A stretch of DNA of 32,232 nucleotides from positions 1 through 32,232 of the IMG/VR virus record IMGVR_UViG_3300037847_002675; one strand, written 5' to 3'. The first letter of the stretch is position 1, and each line of letters starts with the position of its first letter. This document shows, in pieces, positions 17,758 through 26,904 of this stretch. The position numbers and the translations under genes are program-made. This DNA is from a virus. The notes under the pieces are model-generated. The model saw only the letters and a list, made by a program, of their open reading frames with translations. It was not told where the DNA came from and searched no databases.

Positions 17758-17760
17758 ATA
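17753..17760 (+). promoter_or_regulatory. T4-type late promoter TATAAATA before gp8
   Basis: An exact TATAAATA core, 33 bases before the gp8 ATG. Its bases 17755-17757 are the TAA stop of the giant gene. It would allow gp8 and the downstream 7.3-kb gene to be expressed independently of the 12.8-kb gene upstream. Confidence 0.8.
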
Positions 17761-17793
17761 CAAAAAAGTTAGACCCTCCGCCCGCTTATAATA

Positions 17794-19368
17794 ATGGCAG
17801 CCATTATCACCGACCAATTTAGGGTTATTAATGCAAATAATTTTGTAGACTCTGTAATTGACGGTACTAATTCTTATTTTACTTTTTTAAGTCTCGCCAA
17901 TCCAACCATTACTGGTTATGGAAGGACGAGTACATGGAATAGTACCACGGTTCAACCACCGTCCCCGATTGACAACATCAGTTATGTCAATCATGTTTAT
18001 GATACGATGCTTTTCGGGCGGAAAGTGTTGCCTGGTGATGTTAGGAGACTGATCCGCAAAGTACAGTGGACAAAAGGTACATCATATGACATGTATCGTC
18101 ATGACTATGATACAAATAATAGATCTCTAGTTTCTAACTCTAGTAGATTGTATTCATCCAACTACTATGTGATGAATAAGGACTTTAGAGTCTATATTTG
18201 TATTGACAATGGATCAGCAGGTATTACATCTACCGCTAATGCATCTCTCGATGAACCAACATTTACTGATTTGGAACCATCCGCTGCTGGGACGAGTGGT
18301 GACGGCTATCTATGGAAATACCTCTTTACTGTTCCTCCCGCAGATATCGTCAAATTCGACTCAACCGAATATGTAGCTGTACCTAACTCGTGGACATCTT
18401 CTACAGAAAATGAAATTAAAGTCGTTAGGGATAATGGGGACTCAACAGTAAACAATAATCAAATCAAGGTTGTTTCTATTGACGAACAGGGTGAAGGTTA
18501 TTCTTTCCTTTCCAATCCTGTAGAACTTGATATCCTTGGTGATGGTACGGGTGGTAAAGTACGGGTACAGACAAATACGAACGGACAGATTATTTCTGCA
18601 ACTGTAACTGCTGGCGGTCAAGGTTATAGTTTTGGTAGAGTTGATCTTTCTTCCATCAATGCTGCTGCTACTAAGTTTGCGAGATTGACTCCAATCATTC
18701 CTCCCTCCAGAGGACATGGTTTTGACTTATATAAAGAACTAGGAACTGATAAGGTCTTGATTTATTCTAGATTTGATAGTTCTTCATATGACTTCATCTC
18801 AGATACGACATTTGCTCAAATTGGTGTTCTCAAAAACCCAATTGCAGCAGGTGCTGGATCTACTGCTGTATTGAATACATCAGAATATTCTTCTACTAAG
18901 TCAATTAAGTTTACTGGTAATACTACACAATCTCTAGCAATTGGTGCAGAGATTAAGCAAGATATTACTGGTATTGGCACGGCAAAGGGATATGTCGCAT
19001 CTTATGACATTAGCACTAGAGTGATTAAATACTTCCAAGACAGAAATCTCTATTTGAACCCCGTCTTTTACGATGCGACAGATAGTCTTGGTGTGGGGGG
19101 AGATGCCAAAGTGCTTGAATTTAGTTCTTCTGGCAATGCTGTAACTGGTCCTAGTGGTTTTAGTGTAAACATCGATTCTGGTTTTTCTGGTATCTCAACC
19201 ACTACGCCTGCAGGTAAAGTTGTGGATCTTGGCGTACAATTCACTAATGGTCTTGCTGGTGCAGAAATAAATAAAAGGACTGGTGAGATTATCTACCTTG
19301 ATAATAGACCTTCTATTACCAGGAATGAGCGTCAAAAAGAAGACATCAAAATCGTTTTAGAATTCTAA
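17794..19368 (+). CDS. 8: Baseplate wedge subunit gp8 (524 aa)
   Basis: A homologue of T4 gp8 (334 residues), the wedge protein that dimerises and binds gp7 and gp10. The N-terminus reads ITDQFRVINANNFVDSVI. Family landmarks are VYICIDNGSAGITST (about 132-146), SGDGYLWKYLFTVPPADIVKF (about 169-188), RGHGFDLYKELG (about 307-318) and FAQIGVLKNP (about 341-350). Between 220 and 300 it carries two G-x-GYSF turns (EQGEGYSF, AGGQGYSF) of the type repeated in neighbouring proteins, plus extra C-terminal sequence, which helps explain the added 190 residues. The leader between promoter and ATG is pyrimidine-rich with no visible ribosome binding site, unusual for a major structural gene. Confidence 0.85.
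   Translation: MAAIITDQFRVINANNFVDSVIDGTNSYFTFLSLANPTITGYGRTSTWNSTTVQPPSPIDNISYVNHVYDTMLFGRKVLPGDVRRLIRKVQWTKGTSYDMYRHDYDTNNRSLVSNSSRLYSSNYYVMNKDFRVYICIDNGSAGITSTANASLDEPTFTDLEPSAAGTSGDGYLWKYLFTVPPADIVKFDSTEYVAVPNSWTSSTENEIKVVRDNGDSTVNNNQIKVVSIDEQGEGYSFLSNPVELDILGDGTGGKVRVQTNTNGQIISATVTAGGQGYSFGRVDLSSINAAATKFARLTPIIPPSRGHGFDLYKELGTDKVLIYSRFDSSSYDFISDTTFAQIGVLKNPIAAGAGSTAVLNTSEYSSTKSIKFTGNTTQSLAIGAEIKQDITGIGTAKGYVASYDISTRVIKYFQDRNLYLNPVFYDATDSLGVGGDAKVLEFSSSGNAVTGPSGFSVNIDSGFSGISTTTPAGKVVDLGVQFTNGLAGAEINKRTGEIIYLDNRPSITRNERQKEDIKIVLEF
19266..19273 (+). promoter_or_regulatory. Weak internal late-promoter-like box AATAAATA
   Basis: AATAAATA within the end of gp8, 100 bases before the start of the DUF4815 gene, differs from the late core in one base. 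It lies in coding sequence (the codons for EINKR), so chance is likely; it could supply extra transcripts of the next gene. Confidence 0.2.
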
Positions 19369-19372
19369 GAAG

Positions 19373-22300
19373 ATGCCACAACAGACTAACCTAAATGTCA
19401 GCCCTTATTACGACGATTTTGATTCGGATAAGGGATATCATCGCGTCCTGTTCAAACCAGGATTTCCCGTACAGGCTAGAGAACTTTCTACCTTACAGTC
19501 TATCCTGCAAAATCAGGTAGAGACATTTGGTAGTCATATCTTCAAAGAAGGATCTATTGTTATTCCTGGATCCATCACATTTGATGGTCAGTATTATGCT
19601 GTCCAAGTCAATCCCACTCACTTAGGTGTAGATATTGGCGTATATGCTGATAAGGTAATTGGTAAAACAATTAAGGGTCAAACAACTGAGGTAACTGCAA
19701 AGGTTATCAATTTTATCAGCGCATCAGAGTCTGATAACGATTTTGACACATTTTTTGTAAAATATATTAACTCCTCCACAACTGGAGATTTTAATTTCTT
19801 TGACCCCTCAGAAATTCTTGTTACTGAGGAGTCATTTACATATGGCGGTACAACTATTAATGCTGGCGGCACTTTTGCTTCTACTATTGATTTAGATCCA
19901 TGTAGTATTGGTTCTGCTGCTTCCGTTGATGAAGGCATTTATTTTATCAGAGGTAACTTTGTAAGGGTCCTCAAGCAAACAATTATCCTTGATCAATACA
20001 ACTCACAACCATCTTTTAGAGTTGGTCTTAGAGTTCTTGAGAGTACAATCTCAGCAAAAGCAGACAACAGTCTCTATGATAACGCAAAAGGTTTTAGTAA
20101 TTTTGCTGCTCCTGGCGCTGACAGACTTCAAATCTCTCTGGTTCTTGATAAGAAACCTGTAGAAGATTTTGATGACACGGACTTCGTAGAAGTCATGCGT
20201 GTTGATAATGGTGAAGTCCTTTCTATCAAGAGAGAAACAGAATATTCTAAAATTAGAGATTATCTTGCAAAAAGAACTTTTGATGAGTCTGGAGATTATA
20301 CCGTCAATAAGTTCCTTGTAAATGTAACTGAGTGTTTGAACGACAGACAAGGAAACAACGGAGAGTATTTTTCCGATCAAATAACCTTTGATGGCAACGA
20401 ACCTAACGATGATCTTGCATGTCTGAAGATCAGCGCAGGTAAGGCATATATTCATGGATATGATATTACTACTGATGGTCCTACCACATTAGATTTTATC
20501 AAACCCAGAGAAACTCAAGAAGTAAAAGATAAGTCATTCCCATTCCAGATGGGAAATAAGTTTGTTGTTAATAATGTATCGGGTATTACCACCCTTACAG
20601 ATAGTATCGATCTGTTTGGCGGACCTCATGTCAATGGCACAGGTTTAGCAGCTGGTACATCAAATCAGATTGGAAATGCAAAGGTATATAACTTTGGTCT
20701 GAAAGATACTAAGTATGAGGATGCTTCTACTGAGTTTGATCTCTATTTGTATGACATCCAAACATATACAGACCTCAAACTAAATGATAATGTAAGTTCT
20801 ACTGAAGTTATCAAATCTGCATTTATTGTAGGTAAAGAGAGTGGTGCTAACGGATTTACTGTATCTGCTGGTGCAGGTTCTAGTACTATCCAAATTACTC
20901 AGGTATCAGGTAACTTCCGTCCTGGCGAGAAAATTCTCATTAATGGTGTCGAAGAAATCTCAAGATCCGTTGAGTCTGTAAAGGCTTATGGTATTAATGA
21001 TGTATTCTCCTTCGCACAAAGTGGCAACAGCTTTACTGCAAACAAAAAAATTAATGACAGAATTCCTCCTAGATTAGGAACTGGTGAGGTAACTATTGAC
21101 TTGAGCGGTTCTACTGCTACGGTAACTGCTCCTAGAATCGATAGTTTCCAGAGATTCAAACCTGGTGACATTATTAGATATACTGACAACAAGAGCGGAA
21201 CACAGACTCAGTTCCAAAATGTTGTATTGACTATTGCTGCTGATTTGCAGTCAATGACCGTTGGTACTATGACAACGGTATCAAACTTGTATGATGGTCG
21301 TGTTGCTGATTTTACAGGTCCTATTACGATTGCAGCACAGGACACATCTACAGAGAATGCATCTCTGATTACAATCCTTCCAGATCTCAATGTATCTAAT
21401 GTTGATTTTACTGGATCTACATTGTTCCTTACTGCACAGGTAACCAATGAGTCAACAAATGCTTTGGGTCAATTAGTTGTTCCCATTTCTTCTGTTGATC
21501 TTGATGATGTCTCCTTCGCAGCATTTGATGAGGAAAGATATCAAGTTCAATATTCTAATGGCACGATTGGTGTAATTGAAGACAACCAAGTAACAGTATC
21601 TCCTACTCAATTGACCATCACTGGTCTCAATGCCTCTCAAACAGGCATGAAGGTGAATGTTACAGTAATCAAGTCGAACATCAAAAATAAAGTAAAAGAA
21701 TATAAGCGTTGTCAACAACTCTCCGTTACTAGATCAACAAACAAGTCTTCTGGTACTGACCCAGCGACCAGCGTCGGTGATGGTCTCACACATAGCGAAC
21801 TGTATGGTCTGAGAGTTCAAGATAGAGATATCTCTCTCAATGAGCCAGACGCAATTGATGTTGTTGCTATCTATGAGTCTTTAGATACTAATGCTCCTAT
21901 TTTAGATAAACTCACATTCACATCTACTGATGATGTGTTTACCAGTGCAATCATTGGTGAGAATATCTTTGGATCGACTAGTAAAGCAATTGCAAAAGTT
22001 GTATCTATTGATGTAGGTAATAGTCAAATTGAAGTAGTTTATTTAACTAATGATAGATTTGCTATCTTAGAAGCTCTTACATTTGAAGAGTCTAATACAA
22101 CTGCTGTTCTTCAAGGAGCAACACCTGGAAAATATAGAGACATTACTAGCAGTTATTTGTTAGATAAGGGTCAGAGAGATCAGTATTATGATTACTCTAG
22201 AATTGTAAGAAATAGAGGATCATATATTCCTCATAGACAACTTCTGATTATCTACAACAGATACGATATTCCCAGTGGAGATACTGGAGATGTCTTTACT

Positions 22301-25300
22301 GTCAACAGTTATGATGAAGAAAGATATACTAAGGATGTCCCTCAAATTGGACCTGCTCGTATTGAAGCACATGATGTCCTGGATTTCCGCCCAAGAGTAG
22401 AATCTTACAATGTTGGTAGTTCTTCAATTTCACCATTCTTCTACGAAAATAGATCCTTTACTGATAAACCAGATAGAATCTTGACTCCAAATGAGTCAAT
22501 GACATTTGATTATGATTTCTATCTGCCTAGAATTGATAAACTGATTCTCCTGCCTGATGGTAATTTTGACCTCATGAAGGGCAAACCAGCGAGACAACCA
22601 ATTCCTCCTGTTCATAAGGGCATGGGTATGGAGATTGGTACAATTCTTCTCCCCGCATATCTTAGAGAGACTGATGAGGCAAGGGTATATCTGAAGGATA
22701 ACCGCCGCTACACCATGAGAGATATTGGTGATCTTGCGGATAGAATTGAAAACTTAGAAACAGTTACAAGTCTGAATCTCCTTGAGAAGAGCGCAGAAAG
22801 TCTTCAGATTAGAGATGCACAAGGTCTGAATAGATTCAAGTCTGGTTTCTTTGTTGATAACTTTAAGACTTTCGATTTTATGCACCCCAGTTCTCCTTGT
22901 GAGATTGATAGGGATCTTGGAGAGTTGCGTCCTCTTAGAGAGTTTGATTCTTCTGTATTACAAGTTGCTGCTGCGTCTAATCTCCCAGTATCGCAAATTG
23001 ACTACAGCACAAACTTTACTCTCTTAGACGAGAACAATACACAAAAGACTGGTAATCTTCTCTCTCTGAAATACGAAGAAGTAGTATACATTCAGCAAGA
23101 GTTTGCCACGAAGGTAAACAACATCAACCCCTTCCATGTTGTTGCATACACTGGTGAAATCAAACTGAATCCATCTGTTGATAACTGGATCAATACAAGA
23201 GAAACTCAAAATGTTATCCGCAATACTATTGGTATTACGGTCTTTAATAATCAAGTTGCTGCAAACTTCTCTATTACTAGAGGTGGCGCTCTTGGTGGAT
23301 CTGCAACGGTAACTACTAGAGAAACTGGTAGAACTGTCCAGAGAGATGATATTAGATCAGAGAACACTTTTATCGCAGAAGAAACTTTCGATCCATTCTG
23401 TCGTTCCAGAAATATCGAATTCCAAGCAATTGGTCTGAAACCGTTTACTAACTTCTATCCATTCTTTGATAATCAAGGTGGTGTTGATATTGTTCCTAAA
23501 CTGCTTGAGATTTCCAATGTATCTGGTGCTTTCCAAGCAGGAGAGACTGTAAGAGGAACGATTGGCGGTGCTAATGGAACTAGTTTTGAATTTAGACTCT
23601 GTACTCCTAATCATAAGACAGGTCCTTTCAACAATCCAACTACAACATATACAGTCAATCCATACGATCCAACGAGCACTCTTCCAACTGGATATTCTCA
23701 GGCATCTACTGTCCTGAACCTTGACACTGTTGCATTGTCTGCACAAGCACAAGGTGCATTCTTCGGATTTGCGCCTACAGGCATGGTCATCAGAGGTCTT
23801 ACAAGCGGTGCTCAAGCAACTGTTGCTGGTGTCAGATTGGTTTCTGACGACTTTGGTGATCTCACTGGTTCTATCTTCTTGAGAGATCCTAACCAAACTC
23901 CTACACCCGCAGTAAGAGTTAGATCTGGTAACAGAGACTTTAGATTAACATCTAGTCAAACTAATGAGAATCCCTTACCAGGATCTACCCTGATTTCTCA
24001 AGCTACAGGTCGTTATCTTGCTACTGGAACTACAAGAGTTGTACAAACTGATATCAGAATTACTACTCTTGAAACTACAACTATTACTAATCTCTCTACT
24101 ATTGATATTAGAGCAACTGTTCCCCCGCCGCCTCCACCGCCGCCTCCAGTTGTTATCAACAACACTCGGGTTATCAATAGAACAAGAACTATTGTCAGAA
24201 ATGTTACCAGAGTTGTAAGAAGAAGACGCAGGCGTCGTACAAGAAGAAGAGACCCGCTGGCACAAACAATTGTGACAGGACCAGAGGGCGCATGGATTAC
24301 ATCTTTAGATGTATTCTTCGCTAAGAAGAACACAGGAACCACTCCTGTGCGTGTAGAAGTTAGAACAGTTGAACTTGGTACTCCCACGCTGTTCTTGATT
24401 GATAGAGCTGCTCAGGCAACTGTTCGTCCTGCAGATATTAAAACTTCTACAGATGGTTCTGTGGCAACCAATGTCAAGTTTGAGACACCTTTCTACTTAG
24501 ATCCAGATACCTCTTACGCTATCGTTCTTCTTTCTGATAGTGATGAGTATGAAGTATTCTGTGGTCAAATGGGTCAAAAGGCATTGAACCAACAGACTCT
24601 TCCTTCTGCTAAAGGTAAGATCTACTCTCAGCAGTTTGCTATGGGTTCTCTGTTCAAGTCACAGAACGGTGCAACTTGGACACCATCTCAGTTTGAAGAC
24701 CTCACATTCAAACTCTACAGAGCAAAGTATACTTCTGACCTGGGTCTGCTTACTTTCTTCAACCCTCCTGTTGAACCTAACAATGGCGTATTGCCTCCGC
24801 TTGCGTTTGATCCAATTACTGCTATTCCTAAGAAAGCAAAACTTGGTATCACGACAACCTCTACCGCTGGTCTAATCGGTACTGTCTTTGCCCCTGGTCG
24901 TAAGATTAGTCAAAGCACAGAGACATATCGCTTTGGTTATATTGAGGATAAAGGTGGTCCCGTTCTTGGAGTTCCTGGAATTGAAACGGGTGGTTCAAAC
25001 TATGGCGTACCTACTAATCCCGTTAGCACATACAACATCAGTGGCGATGGTTCTGGATTGACTCTTACTGCTACTGTTGGTATGGGCATCTCTGCTATCA
25101 CTGGAGTTTCTATTGCTTCATCTGGTAGAGGATATAAAGTTGGTGATGTTGTTGGTATTGTAACTGCCGATACAGGTGGTTCTGGTTCTGGTGTTCGTAT
25201 TGGTATCAACTCTCTTGGCGGTATTGACACTCTGTATCTGACTAATGTTCAGGCAGAAGAATTTGATACCACAACTGGTACTGATGTAACTTATCATCAT

Positions 25301-26704
25301 GCATTAGGTTCGGTTATTGATACTGGATTGGATGTAACTTCCTATGATGCCACTGGCAGCATTTACACTGGCGAATACTTCAAGGTCGATCATCGCAACC
25401 ACGGTATGCATAGTCCCCTGAATAAGGTGATTATCAGTGATGCTGCTTCGGATGTATTACCAACAGAATTGTCTGTTGCACTTGCATCTAACGAGACAAC
25501 TGTATCTGTTGCTTCTACTGAACAGTTTGACTTCTTTGAAGGTGCTTTGGTTAGCGCAGCAAACACTGGTTATGCTTTTGTTGGTAGTGAGATTCTTTCT
25601 TACACTAGCGTTGGCGTCAGCAGTCTTAGCGGTGTCGTAAGAGGTGTTGATGGAACTAAAGCTCTCAATCACCTCAAAGACGACATTATTACTAAGTATG
25701 AATATGCTGGAGTATCTCTCAGAAGAATCAACGCTGAGCATGATGTAACTTCTCTCCTTAGAGGTATCGATTCTTACTATCTCCAAATTGATAGAGGATC
25801 TAGCAGAGGTAGTGATGATACTACCAATAACATTCCTCAGGTATCTTTCAAAGAAGAAGCAGCAGGCGGCGGAAAAGAGGTACACGCTTCTAAGAACATC
25901 CAGTTTGACGCTGTAAGACCTCTCATTGAGGCAGATACATTCGGACCCCAAGACTTTGTTTCTCTGCAGATGAGAAGCGTTACAGGAACCTCTCCCGATG
26001 GTACGGAGACATCATTTATTGATGCTGGTTTTGAAGATCTGAATTTTGATAGAATCAATCAACTGGAGACCACCAGAGTTCTTGGTTCTAGAGTCAACGA
26101 GTCGAATCGTCTTGGTTCTCTGCCTAGAAACAAATCATTTACATTTACTGTTGAACTTGCTAACAGTGGTGATGAGTACAACTCTCCTACAGTTAACCTT
26201 GAAGGTGCCAATGCACTCTTCTATGAGAATAGACTGAACAAACCGATTGAAGATTATCGTACTGATCCTAGAGTCAAGTCTAGATTCAACGATCCTCATG
26301 CTTCTTACTATATGTCTAACCCGATCTATATTAAGAACCCCGCAACATCATTGAAGGTTGTATTTGAAGCTCGTAGACCTATTGAATGTGATTTCAGATG
26401 TCTCTATAGTATTCTGAAGACAGATTCAAGTGAAGTAACTCCTGACTTTGAGTTATTCCCTGGTTTCCTCAACCTCAGAGATACTGATGGAGATGGAATC
26501 GGAGATGAGGTTATCGATCCTACTCAAAATGACGGTCAATCTGATTCGTTTGTTGGCGCAGATGAGACCCAGTATAGAGAGTATACATACTCTATAGATG
26601 ATCTTCCTAGTTTCAACGGTTTCCAAATCAAAATCGTATTCACTGGAACTAATCAAGCGAAGTATCCTGTAGTGAAAAACCTTAGAGCAATTGCAGTAGC
26701 ATGA
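19373..26704 (+). CDS. DUF4815 virion protein, probable wedge/fibre-attachment subunit (2443 aa)
   Basis: A large structural protein with an N-terminal DUF4815-type domain: LNVSPYYDDFDSDKGYHRVL, then PGFPVQARELSTLQSILQNQ (about 6-55). The typical IENLETVTSLNLLEKSAES follows at about 1125-1143, then GLNRFKSGFFVDNFKTFDFM. A hinge follows: nine prolines (1584-1592), then seven Arg, Thr and three Arg (1616-1626), leading straight into DPLAQTIV, a variant of the DPLAQTF motif of T4-like tail proteins. The C-terminal part holds G-G-Y turns (near 1871 and 1916), an IxxE...RG...H module (about 2070-2106) and a calcium-loop-like DTDGDGIGDE (about 2370). Synteny after gp8 suggests a gp9/gp10-like place at the wedge rim, but I see no convincing T4 gp9 or gp10 similarity. 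The start follows the gp8 stop by four bases; the end overlaps the next start as ATGA. Confidence 0.8.
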   Translation: MPQQTNLNVSPYYDDFDSDKGYHRVLFKPGFPVQARELSTLQSILQNQVETFGSHIFKEGSIVIPGSITFDGQYYAVQVNPTHLGVDIGVYADKVIGKTIKGQTTEVTAKVINFISASESDNDFDTFFVKYINSSTTGDFNFFDPSEILVTEESFTYGGTTINAGGTFASTIDLDPCSIGSAASVDEGIYFIRGNFVRVLKQTIILDQYNSQPSFRVGLRVLESTISAKADNSLYDNAKGFSNFAAPGADRLQISLVLDKKPVEDFDDTDFVEVMRVDNGEVLSIKRETEYSKIRDYLAKRTFDESGDYTVNKFLVNVTECLNDRQGNNGEYFSDQITFDGNEPNDDLACLKISAGKAYIHGYDITTDGPTTLDFIKPRETQEVKDKSFPFQMGNKFVVNNVSGITTLTDSIDLFGGPHVNGTGLAAGTSNQIGNAKVYNFGLKDTKYEDASTEFDLYLYDIQTYTDLKLNDNVSSTEVIKSAFIVGKESGANGFTVSAGAGSSTIQITQVSGNFRPGEKILINGVEEISRSVESVKAYGINDVFSFAQSGNSFTANKKINDRIPPRLGTGEVTIDLSGSTATVTAPRIDSFQRFKPGDIIRYTDNKSGTQTQFQNVVLTIAADLQSMTVGTMTTVSNLYDGRVADFTGPITIAAQDTSTENASLITILPDLNVSNVDFTGSTLFLTAQVTNESTNALGQLVVPISSVDLDDVSFAAFDEERYQVQYSNGTIGVIEDNQVTVSPTQLTITGLNASQTGMKVNVTVIKSNIKNKVKEYKRCQQLSVTRSTNKSSGTDPATSVGDGLTHSELYGLRVQDRDISLNEPDAIDVVAIYESLDTNAPILDKLTFTSTDDVFTSAIIGENIFGSTSKAIAKVVSIDVGNSQIEVVYLTNDRFAILEALTFEESNTTAVLQGATPGKYRDITSSYLLDKGQRDQYYDYSRIVRNRGSYIPHRQLLIIYNRYDIPSGDTGDVFTVNSYDEERYTKDVPQIGPARIEAHDVLDFRPRVESYNVGSSSISPFFYENRSFTDKPDRILTPNESMTFDYDFYLPRIDKLILLPDGNFDLMKGKPARQPIPPVHKGMGMEIGTILLPAYLRETDEARVYLKDNRRYTMRDIGDLADRIENLETVTSLNLLEKSAESLQIRDAQGLNRFKSGFFVDNFKTFDFMHPSSPCEIDRDLGELRPLREFDSSVLQVAAASNLPVSQIDYSTNFTLLDENNTQKTGNLLSLKYEEVVYIQQEFATKVNNINPFHVVAYTGEIKLNPSVDNWINTRETQNVIRNTIGITVFNNQVAANFSITRGGALGGSATVTTRETGRTVQRDDIRSENTFIAEETFDPFCRSRNIEFQAIGLKPFTNFYPFFDNQGGVDIVPKLLEISNVSGAFQAGETVRGTIGGANGTSFEFRLCTPNHKTGPFNNPTTTYTVNPYDPTSTLPTGYSQASTVLNLDTVALSAQAQGAFFGFAPTGMVIRGLTSGAQATVAGVRLVSDDFGDLTGSIFLRDPNQTPTPAVRVRSGNRDFRLTSSQTNENPLPGSTLISQATGRYLATGTTRVVQTDIRITTLETTTITNLSTIDIRATVPPPPPPPPPVVINNTRVINRTRTIVRNVTRVVRRRRRRRTRRRDPLAQTIVTGPEGAWITSLDVFFAKKNTGTTPVRVEVRTVELGTPTLFLIDRAAQATVRPADIKTSTDGSVATNVKFETPFYLDPDTSYAIVLLSDSDEYEVFCGQMGQKALNQQTLPSAKGKIYSQQFAMGSLFKSQNGATWTPSQFEDLTFKLYRAKYTSDLGLLTFFNPPVEPNNGVLPPLAFDPITAIPKKAKLGITTTSTAGLIGTVFAPGRKISQSTETYRFGYIEDKGGPVLGVPGIETGGSNYGVPTNPVSTYNISGDGSGLTLTATVGMGISAITGVSIASSGRGYKVGDVVGIVTADTGGSGSGVRIGINSLGGIDTLYLTNVQAEEFDTTTGTDVTYHHALGSVIDTGLDVTSYDATGSIYTGEYFKVDHRNHGMHSPLNKVIISDAASDVLPTELSVALASNETTVSVASTEQFDFFEGALVSAANTGYAFVGSEILSYTSVGVSSLSGVVRGVDGTKALNHLKDDIITKYEYAGVSLRRINAEHDVTSLLRGIDSYYLQIDRGSSRGSDDTTNNIPQVSFKEEAAGGGKEVHASKNIQFDAVRPLIEADTFGPQDFVSLQMRSVTGTSPDGTETSFIDAGFEDLNFDRINQLETTRVLGSRVNESNRLGSLPRNKSFTFTVELANSGDEYNSPTVNLEGANALFYENRLNKPIEDYRTDPRVKSRFNDPHASYYMSNPIYIKNPATSLKVVFEARRPIECDFRCLYSILKTDSSEVTPDFELFPGFLNLRDTDGDGIGDEVIDPTQNDGQSDSFVGADETQYREYTYSIDDLPSFNGFQIKIVFTGTNQAKYPVVKNLRAIAVA
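24125..24148 (+). repeat. Perfect 12-bp tandem duplication encoding polyproline
   Basis: CCGCCGCCTCCA occurs twice in direct succession (24125-24136 and 24137-24148). With the preceding CCC it encodes the nine prolines of the DUF4815 protein hinge. An exact repeat points to recent slippage or unequal duplication. Confidence 0.9.
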
Positions 26705-26904
26705 GTTTGATTCCCGTAGAGGGGCATTCCAATTTGTTTAGAGATTCTGAGACTGGGGCTATCGTGAATAACGATGACTCCAGTTATCAGGCATATATGA
26801 GAGCAAAGAGTGCCAAAATTAATGAAAGAGCTGAGCTCGATGAAATGAAAAAAGATATTGATGAGATTAAGAGTATGCTCAGTAAAATTGCAGATAAATT
26901 ATGA
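26701..26904 (+). CDS. Small coiled-coil phage protein (67 aa)
   Basis: The N-terminal half reads IPVEGHSNLFRDSETGAIVN, a short conserved-looking motif I associate with small proteins in T4-like cyanophages. The second half is a charged helix with heptad hydrophobics (AELDEMKKDIDEIKSMLSKI) that should form a coiled coil. The start overlaps the stop of the DUF4815 gene as ATGA, and the stop overlaps the next start the same way, so translation is probably coupled. The function is unknown. Being tiny, helical and next to a long fibre gene, it could be an oligomerising adaptor or an assembly chaperone comparable in kind to T4 gp57A, though I see no sequence match to that protein. Confidence 0.75.
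   Translation: MSLIPVEGHSNLFRDSETGAIVNNDDSSYQAYMRAKSAKINERAELDEMKKDIDEIKSMLSKIADKL

Noticed and set aside
24013-24387. Reverse frame with a polyglycine run
   Set aside because: The glycines are the reverse complement of the proline codons of the DUF4815 hinge; no independent gene.
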